Part shown: positions 15,262-24,390 of the stretch, in pieces
How positions within the stretch are numbered: the stretch's first letter is position 1
How the letters are laid out: every line of letters begins with the position of its first letter
Assembly (NCBI GenBank): GCA_910579595.1
Contig: CAJTVM010000009.1
Coordinates: 1-51,591, forward strand
Source of the DNA: an uncultured Oscillospiraceae bacterium
GTDB lineage: Bacteria; Bacillota; Clostridia; Oscillospirales; Oscillospiraceae
Direction of reading: 5' to 3'
Length of the DNA: 51,591 nucleotides
The notes under the pieces: model-generated
Databases searched by the model: none
Seen by the model: the letters and a program-made list of their open reading frames with translations, nothing else
What the model was told of the DNA's origin: nothing
Translations under genes and position numbers: made by a program

Positions 15262-15653
15262 TAAGCCGCCTGCCCGTCAACGCCGCTGTCAGCGGCCTCC
15301 CGGTTGGCGTTGGCGGCCTGGGCGGCCTCGTCCGCCAGGCCGGGGGACAGGAACTCCACCTCGGTGGCCTTGATCAGGAAGCCCGGCTGGCGGGTGGGGT
15401 CTTCGGCAAAGATAATCGTCTCGAAGTCGCCCACAGCGGTCAGCTTGCAGCCCTTGACGGCATAGGCGGCGCAGCGCTCCGCCAGCCTGCCCCGCACCTT
15501 GATGGAGACGAAATCGGTGGGCCGGACGCCGTTCCGATTGAGGTAGCGGCGGTCAGAGGCAATGCGCAGGATGGCGTAAGGCTTGCCCGTTTCCTCGTTC
15601 AGCTTCAGCTCTACGTCGTTGGTGAGGTTGCCGGTAGCAGTGATTTTCAGCAT
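15261..15653 (-). CDS. ssb: Single-stranded DNA-binding protein
   Basis: An OB-fold protein of 130 residues beginning LKITATGNLTNDVELK, with the SSB-type NRNGVRPTDFVSIKVRGRLAE core and a strand ending LTAVGDFE. The C-terminus lacks the usual acidic DDDIPF tip, ending GVDGQAA instead, so interaction with host partners may differ. It likely covers single-stranded DNA during transfer or replication of the element. Preceded by a clear ribosome site (GGAG) and followed by ParB with a 1-nt overlap. Confidence 0.85.
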   Translation of the reverse strand: MLKITATGNLTNDVELKLNEETGKPYAILRIASDRRYLNRNGVRPTDFVSIKVRGRLAERCAAYAVKGCKLTAVGDFETIIFAEDPTRQPGFLIKATEVEFLSPGLADEAAQAANANREAADSGVDGQAA

Positions 15654-15685
15654 GGTAATCGCACTCCTTTTGTATTAAAATGTGG

Positions 15686-15707
15686 GGGCCCGCCGATTGG
15701 CGGGCCC
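15686..15707 (-). terminator. Hairpin after the giant surface protein gene
   Basis: A perfect 9-bp stem (GGGCCCGCC / GGCGGGCCC) with a 4-nt loop starts 12 nt past the stop of the surface-protein gene. On the minus strand it is followed by CCACATTTTAATAC, a weak T-tract. It probably reduces read-through into ssb. Confidence 0.6.
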
Positions 15708-15718
15708 AGGGACGCAGA

Positions 15719-18700
15719 TCAATACCCCGTCTTGGGGAGGGTGGGGACAACAGGTTTCCCATACACTTTTGTCACCCACCGGGAGATGGCCTGCACCCAC
15801 ACGCCGTTGTACACACCGCCCACATCGGCGATGTTGGTAAAGGCGGTGGTGGCAATGTAGGACACAGCGGTGCATTTCAGCATGGGCTTCTCCACCTGGG
15901 CGAAGCCAGCGGGGGCCTGCCCGAACACGAACATGATCTCGGTGACGCGCTGATTGGAGGCAAGGCCCAGAGCGGCGGGGGAGGCGGCCAGCGTATAGTT
16001 TTTGCTGGTGCTCAGATTGTCCGCCAGCGTGCGGTACTCGCCGCCGTTCACCCGGTAGGTGATCTTATAGGTGCCGGGGAAGTTATAGGTGCCCGTCACC
16101 ACCGTGTTCAGCCGAACCTCGGCGGGCAGGGTGTCGCGCCAATAGAACGACGTGAGCATGACGTTGGAATTGTTGCCGATGCTGGAGAAGGTATAGTTCA
16201 CCGGCTGGCCCGCCATGGCCTCCTTGGGGCCGGTTTTGGTGATGGATACCCCGGTGGTCAGGGACTTGTTGGTCACCTCGAAGCGCACGATCTGGCCCGC
16301 GTGCTCCAGATAGGCGGTGAGCTCCTGGCCACTGACGCCGTAATTTGCCGGGGCCTTCACTTCTCGGATGGTGTACCGGCCCAGCGGCAGGGGCTTGGAG
16401 GAGGCCACACCCCGGCTGTCGGAGCGGATGGTGTCCACCAGGTTGCCTGCCTTGTCCCGAATCTCGAACACAGCGCCCTCCAGCAGACTGCCAGCGGGCA
16501 GGCCGTTGGTGGGGTTGTAGTCAGCGGATTTCTTGGTGATCTGGATCTGGGCTGTGATGGGGATGTTCTTCCACTCGATCAGCGTCGTTTCGCCAGCGGT
16601 GACATAAACGGTCTTGAGCTGGGTGTCCGGCACATAGCCCGGGTTTTCCAGTTCGCGTAGGTAGTAGCGCCCGCTTTCCGTCAGGCCCTCAATGTAGACG
16701 TAGCCGTTGTTGTCGCTGGTGTACTGCCCGATGGGGGTATTTTTGCTATCATAGAGCAGGAAGGATACGCCCTGGATGCCCTTACCGGTGGTGCTGTCGG
16801 TCTTGTGGATCAAAATTCCTGCGAAAGCCTTGTTTTTCACCGTCAAAGTGGTGCCTTGGCCATTATCCTTCATGGTGAAGTAATGGGGCGTGGAATCCAG
16901 CTTGAACTCCTTCGGGCAGGCCGTCTCAACGGCATAGTAATTGCCCGCATCCAACTGGAGGGTGGCCCGTCCATCGCTGCCGGTGGTAATGGTGTCCACC
17001 AGCCCGCCGTCCGAAGTGCGGCGGATCTCGAAGGTCACGTTGGGGATGCGCTTGCTTTCGTTCCCCTCCACCACCTTGATGAGCTCGAAATACCCGACGG
17101 GCGTGTTATAAAACACCAGCGTTTGACAGTCATCGGGGTTGATCTGAACCGTCTGGCTCTGCGCGGCCGGGTCGATGGTGTACCCAGGCAGGCATTTTAC
17201 CTCCTTGACGATGACAGTGCCCGTGAGTCCAGTGATCCGAATTTCACCCGAGGAATCCGTCTCATACAGCCCCTTGCTGCTCATGTGGCCGTTGTCATAG
17301 TCCACGTAGGAGCCGTCCGCATAGGTGAGCTGGAACTGCACTCCGCTCAGCGGCTTTTTGGTGACAGAATCCAGCTTTTTGATGACGAGACCGCCCTGCT
17401 TCTGGTTGTAGAAGCGCAGCGTCATCGCCTCGCCTACCTTGATTTTGATGGACTTGGGCGTGGTATCGAGCACGTAGCCCTCCACGGTCCTGATCTCTTT
17501 GGCTGTGACAGTGGTGCCGGGCTCCAGCCCCTCGATCACGATACGGCCATTTTCATCGGTGATATATTCGCCGTTGGAACTGCCAATGACCGCGCCGCTG
17601 GAATCGGTGACTAAGAAGGTGACGCCTTTGATGGGGGTGGTGGTGCCAGTGATATATTTCTCGATCACCAGCCGGGTTTTGGGGTCGTTCTCGAAGATCA
17701 AATCGTTTCCGCCGCCATTCCCGCTGCCGCCAGCCGTGCCGCTGGTTACGGTATTTTTGCCGCTTTTCAGCGTGATTGTTTGCGGCGTGGTGTTGAGCAC
17801 GTAGGTGTCGGGCACCTTATATTCCGTCACCACCACGGTGGAACCAGGCAGGAGTCCCCCGATAGTCACAGTGCCGTCCTTCCCAGTGGTGTACCGCCCG
17901 ATCAGCTCGCCACTGGCGTACTTCACGGTGAAGGTGGTGTTGGGGATGGGCTTCCCAGTGACAGAATCCACCTTGGAGATGGTGAGGGAGCACAGGGGAT
18001 CGTTGTAAAAATATGCGTGTTGCGTATCGTCGCCGGGGTTGACCACGATGGTCTGGCTGCGGGAATTGGCGTCAATGGCGTACCCAGACGGGCTGGACAC
18101 TTCGGTTGCGATGATCGTGCCAGTGACATTGGAAATCACGATTTGCCCCTCGGCATTGGTGAAGTACAGCCCATTGGAGGACACTTTGCCGTTCGCCGTG
18201 TCCACCACCTTGCCATCGGCGTAGATCAGCTTGAACTGCGCCCCCTCCAGCGGTGCCTTGTCCAGGCTGGACAGCTTGTGGATGATCAAATTGCCCTGCT
18301 TCTGGTTGCGGAACTCCAGCGTTACCGTCTGTCCCGCTTTGATTTTTGCCACCTGCGGCACGTTATCCAGAATGTAGCCTTCTTTCGCGCGAACCTCCTT
18401 GACCACCAGCGAGGTGCCGGGGTCGATGCCCTCCACCAGGAAGGTGCCCGCGCGGTCTGTCACGAATTTGCCGTTGGCGTCGCCCACCACGGTGCCGTCG
18501 CTGGTGGTGACGAAAAATTCCACGTCGCTCAGCGGGGAGCCGTCGCCGGCATCCACCTTTTTCACCAGCAGGGAGCCCTTGGGGGAGTTGCCAAAATAGA
18601 GCTGCACCACATCCTGATCCTCGCCTGAGATGTAGGCCGTCTGGGGGGCGGTGTCGATGACATGGCCGCTGTCGCTGGCCACTTCCTGCACGATATAAGT

Positions 18701-21700
18701 ACCCGCTTTCAGCCCGGTCACCGTGAAGGAGCCGTTATTTGAGGTCTTATAGGTGCCGATCACGGTGCCGCCGGTGCCGGAGGTCCCGCCCAGGTATTTC
18801 ACCTGGAACACAGCGCCCTCCACGGCCTCGCCGGTGACGCTGTCGTACTTCCAGACACAGAGGGCGGACAGCGGCGTGTTCTCAAAACGGAAGGTGTGGC
18901 CCTGTCCAGCGGCCACAAATGCCTCCTGGGTGTCGCTGTCCTTGATGGAGTAGCCTTTCGGTGGAGCCAGCTCCTTCACCCGGAACCAGCCGTCCCGCAG
19001 GCCGTACTCGCCCATCTTGGTGCCATCCAGCTCGATGCGCCCGTTTTCGTCGGTGGTATAGACGCCCAGATCGTTGATCTCACCGGTGGATGTATTATTG
19101 CTGGCGTACCACACCTGGAAGCGGACGTTAGCCAGCCGCGCGTGGGTGATGCTGTCCTCCTTGATAATCTCGATGACAGGCCGTTTGTGGTTTTTGAAGT
19201 AGACGGTGTGGTCCCGGTTGGGGTACAACGTCACCAGCTGGGGCTCGGCGTCCTTGAGGTAGGGGGAGGGCACCGACTTTTCCGAAATCTCGTACACTCC
19301 GGGCAGGAGATTTTTCAGTTCGGCGCGGCCCTCGCTGTCCGTTTTGATTTCATCAACAGAGTGCCCGTCCGCCGCCTTCACCAAGAAAATGGTGTTGGGC
19401 ACAGGCTCCCCGGTGTCGGCGTCGTTTTTCATGACATAGAGGTTGGGGCGCTTGTTGTTTTCCAGCGTAATCGTGCTTTCTTTTCCGGGGAACAGCTCCA
19501 CATGGTACTCCCGCAGGTCAATGATGTGGTCGTCCACGGTAGCGATCTCCTTGAGGGAATAAACGCCGGGCTCCAAGTCCTCCCACAAAATTTCGCCCTT
19601 GGCGTCAGTGGTGCGGTCAAGATAACGGGAACCGTCCTCGATTTTCGCCAGCCGGAAGGAAACGCCCTCCAGCGCCGTGCCGTCCGCGCTGGTTTTCGTC
19701 AGCTTGAGGGTGGGCTTTTTGCTGTTGGTGAACACAAACTGGGCTTTTTCGTTGGGCTTCAGCTCAATGATGCGCTGGGCGTCGTCGATCACATAGCCCG
19801 GACATTCCAGCTCCGTCACCACATAGGCACCCGGATTCAGCTTAGACAGGTCGATTTCACCGCTCTGGTTGGTGGTAAACTCCTTGGGCCCGAAGCTGCC
19901 GTCTACCGCCTTGATCTCAAACTTGACGTTCGGCAGGGTCTTGGACAGGTCGGAGGAATCCACCTTTACCAGCCACATCCCGGGCTTCTGGTCGTTGAAA
20001 AACACCAGCTCCTGGGTGGCCGTCTGGCCCGCCTTCAGCTCGATCTGCTGGGGGGTGGAGGTGAGGATGTGGGCATCATCGCTGGACACCTCCTTGGCCA
20101 GATAGGTGCCCGGTTCCAGGTCAAAGAGATTGATCTCGCCGTTTTCATCGGTGATTTTGGTGTCGAACAGCTCGCTGTCCTTGTAAATCTCGAAGGTAAC
20201 ACCGGACAGCCGGGTGCCGCTCACCCGGTCGTATTTGATGATACGCAGGGCCGTCTTCGCCTCGTTGGTGATGGTGAGCACGGGATCATCCGCAATCTTG
20301 GGGTCATACGGATCGATGTGGATTCCATGGGAGCTTTGATCCAAAATATAGTGCTCCGGTGCGATCTTCTCCCGCGCCTCGATGTACATCTCATCCTTGA
20401 TCCCAGTGACGTAAGCTTCCCCAGCGTCGTTGGTGGTGACGGTGGTGAGGTATTTGCCGTCCGCATAGATGTCGAACACGGCCTCCGCCAGCGACACCCC
20501 GGTCTGAGCATCCTTTTTTACGATGATCAGCCGGGCCTCCCTGACGTCCTCAAAGGTGAGCAGAACATCCTTTTCACCCGTCCACTCCACGGTTTCCACC
20601 CGCGTATCCTTCAGGTAGCCCGGGGGAGGGGACTCCTCCGTCACCCGGTAGGAGCCGTAGGGCAGCTCGTCGCCCTCAAAGGAGATCTGGCCGTCGAACC
20701 CGGTGATACCGGTGGTGACATAGTCCCCATCAATCTGCTCGAAGCGGAATACCGCGCCCTGCAAACTGCCCTTGTTCTGTGCGTCGACCTTCTTGACGGT
20801 GAAGCCCCGGACGGTGTTGTTGGGCACCGTCACGTAGGTGGTCTGCCCGGCGGTGAGGGTGATGTTCTGTGAGGCGGCGATCTGGAACCCTGCCGGGGCC
20901 TTGGTTTCGGACAGGATGAATTTTTCACCGGCGGGGAGCTCCGTCCACACCACCAGGCCGTTCGGATCGCTGACGCCGGTGACCATGGTGCCCTTGTCGC
21001 CGGTGAGGGTGAACTCCGCGCCCTCCAGGGGTGCGTTGCCCGGTCCAGTCTTGGTGATCTGGAGGCTGGCCTTATCGGACGTCTCATTTGTCCCCTGCCA
21101 TTTGAAGGTGGCACTGGCCCCGGTGGTGGTGTAGCCGGGATCGGAAATGATGTAGGACTGCTCGGAAGCGGAGGGGTTTTCGGCGATAAACAGCTTATAC
21201 TGCGCCACGCCGCCGGTGGCCTTGATGGAGAAGGAGCCCTCGTTGGCCACGTTGTCCGCGGGGATGCACACCTTGAACGCGCCGCCGTAGGCGTAGCCGT
21301 TGGCGTTGAGATTAGTGGAGTGGCCCCGGCTGGTGTCCACCTTAAAGTACGTGATGCCGCCCTCCTGCACTGTTTCCAGCGGAGAGTTGTTGGCGGCCAC
21401 AAAGATGGTGCCAGCGGGGGCGTCGGGGGAGTACACCTTGGTCTTATAATCGTCGATCCAGGTGGAGGTGGCGGAATCCAGGTACATCACACGGGTGAAA
21501 TACTCCTTGCCGTTGATGGTTTCCTTCTTGATGCCGGTTTCCCCGTTGGCGGCGGCGCCTTCGAGCCCACGCTCATTCGTGACCTCTACCGCTTGAATGT
21601 TGGAGTTTTCTTCCGTGTGGATGTACATCCCCACATAGAGGTGCTTGTTCCAGTTGTTCGCGTGGGCCAAGATGCGTTGGATGCTGTGGTAGATGCGCAG

Positions 21701-22222
21701 CTGCCGGGCATCCGAGGTGGGTACCACCACCGACGTGCGTCCCGCGGTAAAGGCGGTGCCGGGGACGGCGATCTGCCCGCAGGTGGCCCACACCGCCACC
21801 TGGGTGGCGTACTTGTACTCGGTCACCGTGAGGTTGGCGATGTCAGGGAAAGTGGGCGTATTCAGCTCTTTGAACTGCTCCAGCGTGCGGGAGGGGTAGC
21901 CGTTGGCAAAGGCCCCCATGGTCTTGGGGTTCCGGTTGTAGGGACGGATGGTGAGGGATTTACTGGGGGAAACCCCGGTAAGCCCCCAATTCACGCAGTA
22001 CGCGGCCCCTTTTAGGCCCTTATTGCTGGTATACTGCCAGTATCCGCCGCCAATGGTGCCGCCGGCCTTCTTGCTGAGGTAGCTTCCGAAGCCGTCCATG
22101 GTGATCTTGACGCTGCCGCTGTCGTCCAGCGTGGCGGCGCTGGCGGGGACGGCCAGCAGGCCGAACAGCGTGGCCAGCACCAGCAGCATGGAGATCAGTC
22201 TGGTGGAAAGTTTGTGTTTCAT
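15719..22222 (-). CDS. Giant surface adhesin/pilin-like protein with about 17 CnaB (SpaA) repeats, ends LPKTGY
   Basis: About 2,167 residues. The start is the ATG at 22222 (MKHKLSTRL) because AAAGGAGAG precedes it by 6 nt; the ATG at 22237 lacks a site. There is a signal peptide (cleavage near ASAA). Residues ~35-390 form a thioester/TQXA-type head with YCVNWG and the ATQVAVW motif. About 17 CnaB/SpaA domains follow (about 16,250-21,070 in DNA), each starting with a Lys strand (ITK, VKK), having a middle Glu, and ending with Asn (FENTP, FYNQKQ, FTNSKK): the residues of intramolecular isopeptide bonds. Domain pairs 10-11 and 13-14 look like a two-domain duplication. A final different beta domain ends VPTLPKTGY at the last residue, with no hydrophobic anchor or positive tail. 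Likely contacts recipient or host surfaces. Confidence 0.9.
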   Translation of the reverse strand: MKHKLSTRLISMLLVLATLFGLLAVPASAATLDDSGSVKITMDGFGSYLSKKAGGTIGGGYWQYTSNKGLKGAAYCVNWGLTGVSPSKSLTIRPYNRNPKTMGAFANGYPSRTLEQFKELNTPTFPDIANLTVTEYKYATQVAVWATCGQIAVPGTAFTAGRTSVVVPTSDARQLRIYHSIQRILAHANNWNKHLYVGMYIHTEENSNIQAVEVTNERGLEGAAANGETGIKKETINGKEYFTRVMYLDSATSTWIDDYKTKVYSPDAPAGTIFVAANNSPLETVQEGGITYFKVDTSRGHSTNLNANGYAYGGAFKVCIPADNVANEGSFSIKATGGVAQYKLFIAENPSASEQSYIISDPGYTTTGASATFKWQGTNETSDKASLQITKTGPGNAPLEGAEFTLTGDKGTMVTGVSDPNGLVVWTELPAGEKFILSETKAPAGFQIAASQNITLTAGQTTYVTVPNNTVRGFTVKKVDAQNKGSLQGAVFRFEQIDGDYVTTGITGFDGQISFEGDELPYGSYRVTEESPPPGYLKDTRVETVEWTGEKDVLLTFEDVREARLIIVKKDAQTGVSLAEAVFDIYADGKYLTTVTTNDAGEAYVTGIKDEMYIEAREKIAPEHYILDQSSHGIHIDPYDPKIADDPVLTITNEAKTALRIIKYDRVSGTRLSGVTFEIYKDSELFDTKITDENGEINLFDLEPGTYLAKEVSSDDAHILTSTPQQIELKAGQTATQELVFFNDQKPGMWLVKVDSSDLSKTLPNVKFEIKAVDGSFGPKEFTTNQSGEIDLSKLNPGAYVVTELECPGYVIDDAQRIIELKPNEKAQFVFTNSKKPTLKLTKTSADGTALEGVSFRLAKIEDGSRYLDRTTDAKGEILWEDLEPGVYSLKEIATVDDHIIDLREYHVELFPGKESTITLENNKRPNLYVMKNDADTGEPVPNTIFLVKAADGHSVDEIKTDSEGRAELKNLLPGVYEISEKSVPSPYLKDAEPQLVTLYPNRDHTVYFKNHKRPVIEIIKEDSITHARLANVRFQVWYASNNTSTGEINDLGVYTTDENGRIELDGTKMGEYGLRDGWFRVKELAPPKGYSIKDSDTQEAFVAAGQGHTFRFENTPLSALCVWKYDSVTGEAVEGAVFQVKYLGGTSGTGGTVIGTYKTSNNGSFTVTGLKAGTYIVQEVASDSGHVIDTAPQTAYISGEDQDVVQLYFGNSPKGSLLVKKVDAGDGSPLSDVEFFVTTSDGTVVGDANGKFVTDRAGTFLVEGIDPGTSLVVKEVRAKEGYILDNVPQVAKIKAGQTVTLEFRNQKQGNLIIHKLSSLDKAPLEGAQFKLIYADGKVVDTANGKVSSNGLYFTNAEGQIVISNVTGTIIATEVSSPSGYAIDANSRSQTIVVNPGDDTQHAYFYNDPLCSLTISKVDSVTGKPIPNTTFTVKYASGELIGRYTTGKDGTVTIGGLLPGSTVVVTEYKVPDTYVLNTTPQTITLKSGKNTVTSGTAGGSGNGGGNDLIFENDPKTRLVIEKYITGTTTPIKGVTFLVTDSSGAVIGSSNGEYITDENGRIVIEGLEPGTTVTAKEIRTVEGYVLDTTPKSIKIKVGEAMTLRFYNQKQGGLVIKKLDSVTKKPLSGVQFQLTYADGSYVDYDNGHMSSKGLYETDSSGEIRITGLTGTVIVKEVKCLPGYTIDPAAQSQTVQINPDDCQTLVFYNTPVGYFELIKVVEGNESKRIPNVTFEIRRTSDGGLVDTITTGSDGRATLQLDAGNYYAVETACPKEFKLDSTPHYFTMKDNGQGTTLTVKNKAFAGILIHKTDSTTGKGIQGVSFLLYDSKNTPIGQYTSDNNGYVYIEGLTESGRYYLRELENPGYVPDTQLKTVYVTAGETTLIEWKNIPITAQIQITKKSADYNPTNGLPAGSLLEGAVFEIRDKAGNLVDTIRSDSRGVASSKPLPLGRYTIREVKAPANYGVSGQELTAYLEHAGQIVRFEVTNKSLTTGVSITKTGPKEAMAGQPVNYTFSSIGNNSNVMLTSFYWRDTLPAEVRLNTVVTGTYNFPGTYKITYRVNGGEYRTLADNLSTSKNYTLAASPAALGLASNQRVTEIMFVFGQAPAGFAQVEKPMLKCTAVSYIATTAFTNIADVGGVYNGVWVQAISRWVTKVYGKPVVPTLPKTGY

Positions 22223-22250
22223 GGGCTCTCCTTTCATTTTTCACAAGAAA

Positions 22251-22276
22251 AGGCAGGCCGTTTTCGCGGTCTGCCT
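22251..22276 (-). terminator. Terminator after the transglutaminase-like gene
   Basis: A 10-bp stem (AGGCAGGCCG / CGGTCTGCCT, one G-U pair) with a short loop is followed on the minus strand by TTTTCTTG. It lies between the transglutaminase-like gene and the giant surface gene, so the latter probably has its own promoter or depends on read-through. Confidence 0.65.
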
Positions 22277-22299
22277 CTCCTGTCTGTTCAGTTGATCGG

Positions 22300-23367
22300 T
22301 TATTTTGTAGATCCGGGAACCAGCAGCTCCTTGAGGAAGGCTGTGGCCTCCGGCGCGATGTCGATCTGCTCCGGGTGGGTTTCTTGGAGCAGGATACTGT
22401 GCCAGCCCCGCAGATCATTGGTGGATACATCCACATGGAGCCATTGTCCGTCTACGTAGACCAGGTTCCAGGAGTGGTTGGAGGATCTAACGCTGACACA
22501 GGGGATATCAGCCGCGCCGCACAAGAAGTTGGACGCGCTGGTATAGGAGCCGCAGGCAGCTTTCAACTCGCTGGCATGGGGTGCAAATATCTGCGGGATG
22601 CCCGCCGTTTTATCAAGCTCATAGGACAGCAGGGTGCAGAGGTAGTCGTTAAGGTACGTTACCTTGTCCCGGCCTGAGCCGAGCCGGTTCAAATGGTCGA
22701 TGGCAGGCTGGACATATTCCGCTGCCAGCAGGAAGTTTTCCGGCATCGCTGCGGATACAGAAAAGTAGCTGGGATATTGCCAATAGTTGGTGAAGTTGGC
22801 AGGTACATAATGTTCATATCGAATTGCTCCGCTCATTCGTCCCAGCAAATCTATCGCCGCGCTGTAGTCCGCGCCCTGGGCCACCATGGTGTAAGCCGGG
22901 GCGCTTCCAGCCCCGCTGTCTACCAGTGTCTGCCGGATGGTGTTGTACAGGGCCCTATTGTAGACCCCGGTGAATACGGCGGGGTTGGCCTGTTGGGAGA
23001 AATCCTCCCGGCTCCAGTGGTCTGTGCTGATGGTATAGCTGCCCGAGGGTTCCGGGGAGGGGGAGGGCGTGGCCGGTGCAGGGGTGGTCACCTCCTCTTG
23101 GTAGTGAGCGTTGGGGTCGATGTGGACGGAGTTGGTGGCGGCGTCATATTCAACGCCGAAGTCCACCGCCTTGCCGATGTCCCGTAATTTGACGTAGTTG
23201 TTGCCGCCGATGGAATAAGCCGTCATGGACACCCGCCGGCCGTCCACATAGATGGGTTGGCTACTCAGTGTGGTGGAGATGTTTGTGGCGGCATGGGCGG
23301 CGGGGCCGCACAGGGCAAGACCCGCGAACACTCCTACCGTAAATGTAATGGCAGTTCCTTTTTTCAT
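22300..23367 (-). CDS. Secreted transglutaminase-like protein with copper-amine-oxidase-N-like domain
   Basis: 355 residues from ATG 23367, with GAGGAGG upstream. There is a signal peptide with cleavage near AHAA (residue 27). Residues ~38-84 resemble the copper-amine-oxidase N-terminal stalk domain (IYVDGRRVSM...VKLRDIGKAVDF). A Pro/Thr-rich linker follows (95-108). The C-terminal domain has a transglutaminase/protease-like triad: Cys272 (AACGSYTSASNF), His298 (SNHSWNLVYVDG) and Asp313 (HVDVS). It could crosslink or cleave surface protein partners. It sits between the sortase and the giant surface gene. Confidence 0.8.
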   Translation of the reverse strand: MKKGTAITFTVGVFAGLALCGPAAHAATNISTTLSSQPIYVDGRRVSMTAYSIGGNNYVKLRDIGKAVDFGVEYDAATNSVHIDPNAHYQEEVTTPAPATPSPSPEPSGSYTISTDHWSREDFSQQANPAVFTGVYNRALYNTIRQTLVDSGAGSAPAYTMVAQGADYSAAIDLLGRMSGAIRYEHYVPANFTNYWQYPSYFSVSAAMPENFLLAAEYVQPAIDHLNRLGSGRDKVTYLNDYLCTLLSYELDKTAGIPQIFAPHASELKAACGSYTSASNFLCGAADIPCVSVRSSNHSWNLVYVDGQWLHVDVSTNDLRGWHSILLQETHPEQIDIAPEATAFLKELLVPGSTK

Positions 23368-23572
23368 AACTTTGACCTCCTCATTATTGTGTTGGGTTTT
23401 TGCAACTGCAACACTACCACAACAAGGGGCCAAAGTCGAATACTTTCGCTGAACAGCTGCGTCGTCGCAAAGTCCGCTGCACTCCGTTCCCGCCTACGGC
23501 GAAAACTGCGCGCGCTCCCTTGCTCCTCCTTTTCCACCAGCAACCGCTTTGCTGGGTTGCTGGCGGAGACCT

Positions 23573-24385
23573 TTAATAAGCAATGCCCCGGACACACCAG
23601 CGGTAGGCGGGCTGGTTTTCCACGCACGTGTACAGTGTGATCATGTTGGTGTCGGAGGGCTCCAGGCCGCTGACATCATTGACGGAGACCTTGGTCACGC
23701 TGCTGACGGTATAGGTGCGGGCACCCAGTTTGGTGGTAAGGGTAATGACAGCGCCGGATTTCAAGAGGTGGATCTTGCCAAAATCATTGCGCACACCACG
23801 GTTGTGGCCCGCGATACAACAGTTTCCATCCCAGATGCTGGTGCCGGTGAAATGGCCCGCGCCCTTGAGCAGCGGGGCGCTGCCGGTGCCTTCATAGATG
23901 CCCACCGTCAGGCCAATGGAGGGGATTTTCAGGGTGCCCAGGCTGCCGTTGCTGTAGTACATGGCGCTGGTGACCTCGGTGAAGCCAACCGTCTGCCCGC
24001 CCGAGGGAATATCCACGGTGGGGAAACTGGGGCTGTCCACGGTGGTAATCCCTGCGCCCACGGTAGGATAACCGCCGCCGGTGGGGCCGCCCTCCTGGTT
24101 GACCAGCCCGCTGCCCAGCGCACCAGGGACGAGGTTGGGTGTCAGATATTCGCCGCTCCCCGGCAGATAGCTGGTGGGCGTCCCGAAGCCGGGCGGGATC
24201 AGGGCGGTACTTTTGGAGAGATCCACGTTGGGGTCCTGCCACTCATGGGGGGTATCGTCGCTGGTGGGCCACCCAAACAGGTAATCGGCTGGGGCGTCAA
24301 AGCTGTATTCCAGTGCATGAGCAGGGGCCACGCACAGGGCGCACAGAATAACTGCGGACACAAGGGCACAAAGTTTATGCTTCAT
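23573..24385 (-). CDS. Sortase-family transpeptidase, apparently secreted
   Basis: 270 residues. The catalytic residues are all present: His194 (CIAGHNRG), Cys254 (ITLYTC) and Arg262 (PAYRW). The sortase barrel occupies about 145-270; residues 30-140 are a Gly/Pro/Ser-rich low-complexity stretch. The N-terminus is a classic cleavable signal peptide ending AHA, and no other membrane segment is present, whereas most sortases keep an N-terminal anchor. Class D-like by the motif, but class is uncertain. It lies 5 nt after the tethered-protein gene, with AGGAGG at its start. Confidence 0.85.
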   Translation of the reverse strand: MKHKLCALVSAVILCALCVAPAHALEYSFDAPADYLFGWPTSDDTPHEWQDPNVDLSKSTALIPPGFGTPTSYLPGSGEYLTPNLVPGALGSGLVNQEGGPTGGGYPTVGAGITTVDSPSFPTVDIPSGGQTVGFTEVTSAMYYSNGSLGTLKIPSIGLTVGIYEGTGSAPLLKGAGHFTGTSIWDGNCCIAGHNRGVRNDFGKIHLLKSGAVITLTTKLGARTYTVSSVTKVSVNDVSGLEPSDTNMITLYTCVENQPAYRWCVRGIAY

Positions 24386-24390
24386 AGGCT

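Noticed and set aside
18896..20872. A 658-codon plus-strand frame inside the giant surface gene, with several smaller ones
   Set aside because: Antisense to well-supported CnaB repeats; the open frame results from repeated codon patterns.
15719..22222. A CRISPR array, because of the many repeats
   Set aside because: The repeats are protein-level CnaB domains of about 94 residues with diverged DNA, not short identical direct repeats with spacers; no CRISPR-like array or cas gene occurs in the window.
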